A stretch of DNA of 7,907 nucleotides from JAENWH01 sp038248745 (GTDB lineage: Bacteria; Bacillota; Clostridia; Peptostreptococcales; Anaerovoracaceae): assembly GCA_038248745.1 (NCBI GenBank), contig JBBRXC010000075.1, positions 1 to 7,907 on the forward strand, in the 5' to 3' direction. The position numbers were made by a program, and so were the translations under genes. The first letter of the stretch is position 1, and each line of letters begins with the position of its first letter. Positions 6,525-7,907 of this stretch are shown piece by piece. A model generated the notes under the pieces. It ran no database searches. It worked only from the letters and a program-made list of their open reading frames with translations, and was not told the DNA's origin.

Positions 6525-7553
6525 ATGATTTATTTTAGAAATGACTATTCTGAAGGTGCACATCCAAAAGTACTGGAAGCCTTAATAAATACAAATATGG
6601 AACAAACGCTGGGATATGGGGATGACGACTATTGTCTGCAGGCTGCTCAACTGATTAAGGACAAAATTGGTGCACCTGATGCAGATGTACATTTTTTAGT
6701 TGGCGGTACGCAAACAAATTTCACCGCATTATCTGCTTTTATGAGACCTCACGAGGCTGTTATTTCACCAGCACGGGGGCACATCTGTGTGCATGAAACG
6801 GGTGCCATTGAAGCGACTGGCCACAAAATCATCGCCATGCCAACTTCCGACGCCAAACTAAAGGTCTCTCAAATTGATGAAGCCGTATTATTCCACTGTG
6901 ACGAACATATGGTTAAACCGAAGGTTGTATATATTACCAACTCCACCGAATTAGGAACCGTCTATTCAAAAGCCGAATTAGAGGAAATCAGTGCAAAATG
7001 TAAAGAACATAACCTGTATCTATATCTGGATGGCGCTAGGCTGGCTTCTGCATTAACTGCACCCGGCTGCGACATCACCATGAATGATTTAGCCAGACTA
7101 ACAGATGCTTTCTATATAGGTGGCACGAAGAACGGTCTGCTTTTTGGAGAAGCAATTGTCATTATAAATAATAATTTAAAACAAGATTTCAGATATCTTA
7201 TCAAACAAAAGGGCGGATTGCTAGCAAAAGGCCGTTTATTAGGGGTTCAGTTCAAAACATTATTTGAGGCTGATTTATACCAAGAAATGGGTCGACATGC
7301 AAATAATATGGCTGAAATTTTAAGAAACGGCATTTCAGATCTTGGGTATTCATTCTACTCAAATTCAACAACAAATCAAATCTTCCCAATATTCCCTAAT
7401 GAGCTTGTTTTTGAGCTGGAAAAAATATGCTCCTTTGAACACGAAGGACCAATTGATGAAAACCAGGAGGCCATACGATTTGTGACATCCTGGGCCACAA
7501 AAAAAGATGATGTCCTAAAACTACTAGAAGAACTAAACAAGCTTTCTAAATAA
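6525..7553 (+). CDS. ltaE: Threonine-aldolase-family PLP enzyme (low-specificity L-threonine aldolase type)
   Basis: Cytoplasmic PLP-dependent fold-type I enzyme of the GLY1/LtaE family (COG2008), expected to cleave L-threonine or L-allo-threonine to glycine and acetaldehyde. The 342 residues are normal for the family. The N-terminal motif FRNDYSEGAHP (4-14) resembles the family's conserved start; GGTQTN (60-65) forms the phosphate-binding turn; the RGHICVHETGA segment (84-94) carries the histidine that stacks on PLP; LDGAR (168-172) supplies Asp169 and Arg172; GGTKNG (199-204) holds the Schiff-base Lys202. The frame opens 23 codons earlier at 6456, but that ATG lacks a ribosome site and overlaps the promoter. 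The ATG at 6525 has AAAGGGA 6 bases upstream. The symbol is a family-level assignment: relatives are often labelled only as beta-eliminating-lyase-like, and stereospecificity cannot be read here. Confidence 0.88.
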   Translation: MIYFRNDYSEGAHPKVLEALINTNMEQTLGYGDDDYCLQAAQLIKDKIGAPDADVHFLVGGTQTNFTALSAFMRPHEAVISPARGHICVHETGAIEATGHKIIAMPTSDAKLKVSQIDEAVLFHCDEHMVKPKVVYITNSTELGTVYSKAELEEISAKCKEHNLYLYLDGARLASALTAPGCDITMNDLARLTDAFYIGGTKNGLLFGEAIVIINNNLKQDFRYLIKQKGGLLAKGRLLGVQFKTLFEADLYQEMGRHANNMAEILRNGISDLGYSFYSNSTTNQIFPIFPNELVFELEKICSFEHEGPIDENQEAIRFVTSWATKKDDVLKLLEELNKLSK

Positions 7554-7563
7554 AGCTTGTTTA
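7534..7563 (+). terminator. Hairpin spanning the aldolase stop codon, weak terminator or attenuator
   Basis: A twelve-base perfect inverted repeat, TAAACAAGCTTT (7534-7545) and AAAGCTTGTTTA (7552-7563), with a six-base loop; the TAA stop is at 7551-7553. The 3' arm ends in TTT and is followed by AT-rich sequence without a real U-run, so it may only partly stop transcription into csaA. Confidence 0.5.
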
Positions 7564-7591
7564 ATAAAAAGGCAAGAGATTCCGTTTATAT

Positions 7592-7597
7592 AGGAGG
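7592..7597 (+). promoter_or_regulatory. Ribosome binding site deciding the csaA TTG start
   Basis: A perfect AGGAGG lies 8 bases before TTG at 7606. No in-frame ATG is near, and the family N-terminus begins exactly here, so the TTG is the start. Confidence 0.8.
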
Positions 7598-7605
7598 ATT
7601 TAATT

Positions 7606-7907
7606 TTGGCTACTTTTGAAGAATTTATAAATTTAGACATCAGAGTTGGAGAGATTACTGAAGCGGCGGTTTTTGAAAAAGCAAAAAAACCCGCTTATAA
7701 ATTATGGATTGATTTTGGAGATGAAATAGGTATAAAGAAATCAAGTGCCCAAATTACTGATTGTTACAAAATAGAAGAACTGATTGGGAAGCAAGTTTTA
7801 GGAGTTTTAAATTTCCCACCAAGACAAATTGCAGATTTTAAGTCAGAGGTATTAGTTTTAGGAATTTATACTGCACAGGGTGTCGTATTAATTCAACCTG
7901 AACAGTC
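7606..7907 (+). CDS. csaA: CsaA-like tRNA-binding-domain protein, C-terminus cut off
   Basis: Small OB-fold protein of the EMAP-II/tRNA-binding family. Bacillus CsaA has been described as a homodimeric chaperone-like protein that aids protein export, and the fold is shared with the C-terminus of methionyl-tRNA synthetase. One hundred codons are in the window; full proteins are about 110 residues, so only the last few are missing. Diagnostic stretches are LDIRVGEI (9-16), KKPAYKLWIDFG (27-38), GIKKSSAQIT (42-51), NFPPRQIADFKSEVLVLG (68-85) and the final VVLIQP. Start is TTG, read as Met, with AGGAGG 8 bases upstream. It lies 52 bases after the aldolase gene on the same strand, past a weak hairpin, and no good promoter of its own is visible, so it is probably reached by read-through. 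Confidence 0.93.
   Translation, partial: MATFEEFINLDIRVGEITEAAVFEKAKKPAYKLWIDFGDEIGIKKSSAQITDCYKIEELIGKQVLGVLNFPPRQIADFKSEVLVLGIYTAQGVVLIQPEQ

Overview
This window looks like the chromosome of an AT-rich, low-GC Gram-positive anaerobe of the Clostridia type. The reasons are strong purine-rich ribosome binding sites (AGGAGG, AAGGAGGA), AT-rich spacers, a TTG start with a perfect Shine-Dalgarno, and a fused flavodiiron/rubredoxin/oxidoreductase protein of the kind known from Clostridioides difficile. I cannot name the genus from this sequence. Gene density is high and no stretch over about 200 bases lacks a gene.

Left part, minus strand (read right to left): a four-domain flavodiiron protein (6371-3834) with its own promoter and a terminator-like hairpin; an MreB-family cytoskeletal actin (3642-2620) with one or two candidate promoters in its AT-rich leader; a hairpin; a THUMP-domain rRNA methyltransferase (2563-1424); and, coupled to its stop codon, the N-terminal two thirds or so of a type II P-type (Ca2+-like) ATPase (from about 1418) that runs off the left edge. 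mreB, the methyltransferase and the ATPase may be partly co-transcribed, with the hairpin at 2586-2612 setting how much transcription passes from mreB into the last two.

Right part, plus strand: a threonine-aldolase-family PLP enzyme (6525-7553), divergent from the flavodiiron gene across a 153-base intergenic region with back-to-back promoters. It is followed by a hairpin spanning its stop codon and then by csaA (TTG start at 7606), which runs off the right edge.

The genes do not form one obvious pathway. The standout is the 845-residue flavodiiron fusion. It appears able to carry electrons from NAD(P)H through FAD, a short-spaced rubredoxin and FMN to a di-iron site in a single chain, so it is probably an O2-scavenging (possibly also NO- or peroxide-active) detoxification enzyme of a strict anaerobe. 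The domain order is already known, so it is not a new system. Its odd point is the loss of the usual acidic residue in the nicotinamide-binding motif. I found no mobile element, CRISPR array, tRNA or rRNA, and no convincing undescribed system.
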